From Oscillospiraceae bacterium (GTDB taxonomy: Bacteria; Bacillota; Clostridia; Oscillospirales; Oscillospiraceae): DNA of 8,512 nt. Positions within the stretch are counted from its first letter, which is position 1; every line of letters starts with the position of its first letter. The position numbers and the translations under genes are program-made. The DNA lies in contig JAIRRO010000159.1 of assembly GCA_031255955.1 (NCBI GenBank), positions 1-8,512 of the forward strand, read 5' to 3'. Below, piece by piece: positions 6,051 to 8,512 of this stretch. Under the pieces are notes generated by a model, which searched no databases, was not told the origin of the DNA, and saw nothing but the letters and a program-made list of their open reading frames with translations.

Positions 6051-6853
6051 CTCTCCATCATCTCCCCGACGGCGCCATCGTACCAAACGCGCGCGAGATA
6101 CAGTCCCTGCGGCGGCGCTGTGGGTCCCGCCGCCCGCCTGTCGCGCGCCTGCAAAATCGCATCTATGCCGTCCGGCGCAATTTTTCCCTCAGAGACATAC
6201 AGCAGCGTCCCGACTATCGCCCGCGCCATATTATATAAAAACCCGTCGGCGCAAATGCGCACCGTAAGCTCGTCACCGTCCCGGTCAAGCTCGCAGTGAT
6301 AAACCGTGCGTATCGTCGTTTTCGTTTCCGTGCCGACACTGCGAACGGCGGCGAAGTCCCGCGTCCCGACGAAATCCCGCGCCGCTCGGCGCATTTTTTC
6401 TACATCCAACCTGCTGTGATAAAAATACGCCCGCCCGTTCATAAACGGGTCGCGCAGCCGCGAGCTGCGGATTTTATAGATATACTCTTTTTTTTCGCAG
6501 GAGAGTATGGCGTTGAAATCCTCCGGCGCGTTAACTGCGTCAAGCACGGCGATGTCCCGGGGGAGATATGTGTTCAGTGCGAACGGCAGACGCTCCGCCG
6601 GAATACTCGCTGCCGTTTTGAAGCTCGCGCAATAGCGCAGGGCGTGCACGCCCGCATCCGTGCGTGAGCAGCCTGTTATCGCTCCGGCGTCCGGACATAT
6701 GCGTCGCAGGGCGTCCTTCAGTGTCCCTGCCACGGTGACGTCGCGAGGCTGCTCCTGCCAGCCGTGATAGCGCGTCCCGTCATAGGCAAGTCTGAGGGCG
6801 ATATTTCTGCCTGTGCCTGTATTTGTGTTTTCATCCTGTCCGGCGCGGCTCAC
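6047..6853 (-). CDS. truA: tRNA pseudouridine(38-40) synthase
   Basis: TruA converts uridines 38-40 of the anticodon stem-loop of many tRNAs to pseudouridine in the cytoplasm. The 268-residue protein has the family's motifs: LAYDGTRYHGWQ (22-33), the catalytic-aspartate motif CSRTDAGVHA (62-71, D66), KKEYIYKI (121-128), GFLYNMAR (204-211) and the C-terminal GPTAPPQGLYL (243-253). The start is a GTG overlapping the ecfT stop as GTGA, so translation is probably coupled to ecfT; only a weak AGG precedes it. No other ATG, GTG or TTG occurs before the conserved core, so the polar first 15 residues (SRAGQDENTNTGTG) are an extension beyond the usual N-terminus. Placement after ecfT is typical of Firmicutes. 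Confidence 0.96.
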   Translation of the reverse strand: MSRAGQDENTNTGTGRNIALRLAYDGTRYHGWQEQPRDVTVAGTLKDALRRICPDAGAITGCSRTDAGVHALRYCASFKTAASIPAERLPFALNTYLPRDIAVLDAVNAPEDFNAILSCEKKEYIYKIRSSRLRDPFMNGRAYFYHSRLDVEKMRRAARDFVGTRDFAAVRSVGTETKTTIRTVYHCELDRDGDELTVRICADGFLYNMARAIVGTLLYVSEGKIAPDGIDAILQARDRRAAGPTAPPQGLYLARVWYDGAVGEMMER

Positions 6854-7650
6854 GGCAGCCTGTTAACCAGCAGCATCGCCGCTATCGCCGCCGCCCCCGT
6901 TAACAGCGTCAGCCAGTCGCGGCGCGCCATACCGAGCTTTTTCATGCGCGTGCGTCCCTCGCCGCCGTGATAACAGCGGCTTTCCATAGCCTCCGCCAGC
7001 TCATCCGCGCGGCGGAACGCGCTGATGAACAGCGGCACCAAAATCGGCAGCAGCGCGCGCGCGCGCCTTATAAGTCCGCCCGTTTCAAAATCCGCCCCGC
7101 GCGAGGCTTGCGCGGACATAATTTTATCGGTTTCCTCGATAAGCGTCGGGATGAATCTCAGCGCGATGCTCATCATCATCGCCAGCTCGTGTACCGGGAA
7201 GCGCAGCTTTTTCAATGGGTTCAGCAGAGCCTCCAAGCCGTCCGTCAGGGCGATGGGCGAGGTTGTATATGACAGCAAAAACGTCCCCATAATCAGCATT
7301 ATCAGCCGCATTGCCATACGTGCCGCCATCACAAGCCCCTCCCGCGTGAGCTTAAAAATCCACAGCTGCACGATTATCTCGCCGCGCGTAAAGAACATAT
7401 TCAGCGCCGCCGTCAGCAATATAACAAGCGCTATGGGCTTCAAGCTCTTCAAAAGCGTCCCGATACTGACGTCGGAAAGCGAAATCATCCCCACAAGAAG
7501 CAGTGCCGAAAGCGTGTATGCCGACCACCCGCCCGCCAGAAACAGCACCGCGATATATACGATGGTCATAATCAGCTTTGTGCGCGGGTCAAGGCGGTGA
7601 ACCAGCGTTTCCCCGGGGAAATACTGCCCAAGCGTGATGTCACGAAGCAT
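6850..7650 (-). CDS. ecfT: Energy-coupling factor transporter transmembrane protein EcfT
   Basis: EcfT is the membrane scaffold of group II ECF importers. It couples the two ATPases EcfA1 and EcfA2 to interchangeable vitamin- or metal-binding S components. The 266-residue protein has the conserved HRLDPRTKL (18-26) near the N-terminus, hydrophobic spans at about 26-58, 70-88, 106-128, 155-170 and 244-264, and both coupling-helix motifs: AQASRGADF (180-188) and AMESRCYHGG (221-230), where the arginines contact the ATPases. GGAGG lies 8 nt before the ATG. The gene overlaps ecfA2 by 11 bp upstream and truA by 4 bp downstream. No S component is next to it, as expected for a shared ECF module whose substrate proteins are encoded elsewhere. 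A (GC)7 run at 7053-7066 encodes arginines and alanines after the first coupling helix. Confidence 0.95.
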   Translation of the reverse strand: MLRDITLGQYFPGETLVHRLDPRTKLIMTIVYIAVLFLAGGWSAYTLSALLLVGMISLSDVSIGTLLKSLKPIALVILLTAALNMFFTRGEIIVQLWIFKLTREGLVMAARMAMRLIMLIMGTFLLSYTTSPIALTDGLEALLNPLKKLRFPVHELAMMMSIALRFIPTLIEETDKIMSAQASRGADFETGGLIRRARALLPILVPLFISAFRRADELAEAMESRCYHGGEGRTRMKKLGMARRDWLTLLTGAAAIAAMLLVNRLP

Positions 7651-8512
7651 TGATGCCGCCTCCGTTCTTTATGGCAATCAGCGCGTCGCGCACCGCCTCC
7701 GCCGTGAATATATCGCTTTCAAGCGGGACGCCGAGCGCACGCAGACGCTCCGCTATCCGCGCCGCCTTTGGTACACCCAGACCCATTTTTTCAAGGCGCT
7801 CGCCCTCGCGGAATATCTCCTCCGGCGTGCCGTTCATAACAATTCCGCCATTCTCAAACACCGCAATGCGTTCCGCGCGCCGCGCCGCCTCCTCCATGCT
7901 GTGCGTGACGATTATCACGGCGGCGCCCAGCTCGGAATGATACGCGTCGATGTTTTCTAAAAGGCTGTCGCGCCCTCGCGGGTCAAGCCCCGCCGTCGGC
8001 TCGTCCAGAATAAGCACCTCCGGACGCATCGCTATCACACCCGCGACAGCCGCGCGGCGGCGATACCCTCCGGACAGCTCGAAGGGCGATTTTTCAAGCA
8101 TATCCTCCGGCAAATCGACAAAGCGTGCAGCCTCGCGCACCCGCGCGTCTGTTTCGTCATTCTCCAAGCCCATATTTCGCGGTCCGAAGGCGATGTCCTT
8201 GTACACCGTTTCCTCAAAAAGCTGATACTCCGGAAACTGAAACACCAGCCCGACGCGAAATCGCGCGCGGCGTGTTTCCTGCTTCGACGAGTGAATATCG
8301 ATACCGTCGAGCAGCACACGCCCCGTCTCGGGCTTTAACAGTCCGTTGAGATGCTGAATAAACGTCGATTTCCCGGAGCCTGTGCGCCCGATTATCCCGA
8401 CGTATTCTCCGCGCCGCGCCTCAAAGCTCACATCGCGAATCGCCGCGCGCTCGAATGGCGTCCCGACCGAATATGTGTGTGAGATGCCCTCCGTTTTTAT
8501 AAACGCGTCCAT
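7640..8512 (-). CDS. ecfA2: Energy-coupling factor transporter ATPase EcfA2 (atypical LSGGY signature)
   Basis: This is one of the two ABC ATPases that power ECF vitamin and metal importers on the cytoplasmic face. The 290-residue frame begins with an ATG at the very edge of the window (8512), so the start is plausible and the length is normal, but its ribosome binding site cannot be seen. Motifs: Walker A GRTGSGKST (42-50), Q-loop Q92 in VFQFPEYQLFEETV, signature LSGGY (146-150), Walker B VLILDEP (166-172), D-loop GLD and H-loop H204 (VTHSME). The phrase STFIQHLNGLLKP after Walker A and the C-terminal domain after about 230 favour EcfA2 over EcfA1. The glutamine of the usual LSGGQ is tyrosine here (codon TAT). 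The partner ecfA1 would be expected just upstream, outside the window. Confidence 0.93.
   Translation of the reverse strand: MDAFIKTEGISHTYSVGTPFERAAIRDVSFEARRGEYVGIIGRTGSGKSTFIQHLNGLLKPETGRVLLDGIDIHSSKQETRRARFRVGLVFQFPEYQLFEETVYKDIAFGPRNMGLENDETDARVREAARFVDLPEDMLEKSPFELSGGYRRRAAVAGVIAMRPEVLILDEPTAGLDPRGRDSLLENIDAYHSELGAAVIIVTHSMEEAARRAERIAVFENGGIVMNGTPEEIFREGERLEKMGLGVPKAARIAERLRALGVPLESDIFTAEAVRDALIAIKNGGGINAS

Noticed and set aside
7053..7066. (GC)7 alternating run as a special structure or repeat element
   Set aside because: It is short and lies within ecfT, where it encodes a normal Arg/Ala stretch; in GC-rich coding DNA this needs no further explanation.
7025..7600. 191-codon plus-strand open frame opposite ecfT
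   Set aside because: ecfT has clear conserved motifs across the whole region; the opposite frame has no recognisable motif and no good ribosome binding site.
1..8512. Mobile element, CRISPR array, tRNA or toxin-antitoxin system
   Set aside because: No terminal inverted repeats, spaced direct repeats, transposase or integrase motifs, tRNA-like cloverleaf or small paired genes were seen; the genes are contiguous and of uniform base composition.

Overview
The window is a gene-dense stretch of a bacterial chromosome with every recognisable gene on the minus strand, so transcription runs from high to low coordinates. The gene families (an EcfA2/EcfT energy-coupling transporter module next to truA, a DUF5711-like membrane protein, CvpA, PgsA, and the start of a CxxC zinc-finger gene), the strong AGGAGG-type ribosome binding sites and the fairly high G+C content point to a member of the Clostridia, perhaps the Oscillospirales or a relative. 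That placement is an inference from gene content only; there is no rRNA or other decisive marker.

Two transcription units can be read. The upstream one (8512 to 2795) is tightly packed. ecfA2 overlaps ecfT by 11 bp, ecfT overlaps truA by a 4-bp GTGA, and truA overlaps an ATP-grasp gene by a 4-bp ATGA. Then come a PHP-domain phosphoesterase gene (35-nt gap, GTG start with a strong ribosome binding site) and a NodB-type polysaccharide deacetylase gene (14-nt gap). The first three genes are the familiar ECF transporter plus tRNA pseudouridine synthase block. The last three form an ATP-grasp/PHP/deacetylase cassette of unknown joint function, which occupies the place where rplM-rpsI often follow truA in Firmicutes.

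A 136-bp spacer (2659 to 2794) holds the only convincing promoter, an extended -10 TGATATAAT, with a near-palindrome over the predicted start point. It drives the second unit: a DUF5711-like single-pass membrane protein, a CvpA-family multi-pass membrane protein, PgsA (phosphatidylglycerophosphate synthase), and the first 15 codons of a further gene with a CxxC knuckle that runs off the window at position 1. This second unit looks concerned with the cell envelope.

The window is mostly ordinary core and envelope content. The points most worth a second look are the ATP-grasp/PHP/deacetylase cassette, the SLH-like C-terminus on a deacetylase with no visible signal peptide, and a glutamine-to-tyrosine change in the EcfA2 ABC signature. 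No RNA genes, insertion sequences, CRISPR arrays or phage genes were seen, and no gene-free stretch exceeds 300 bases.
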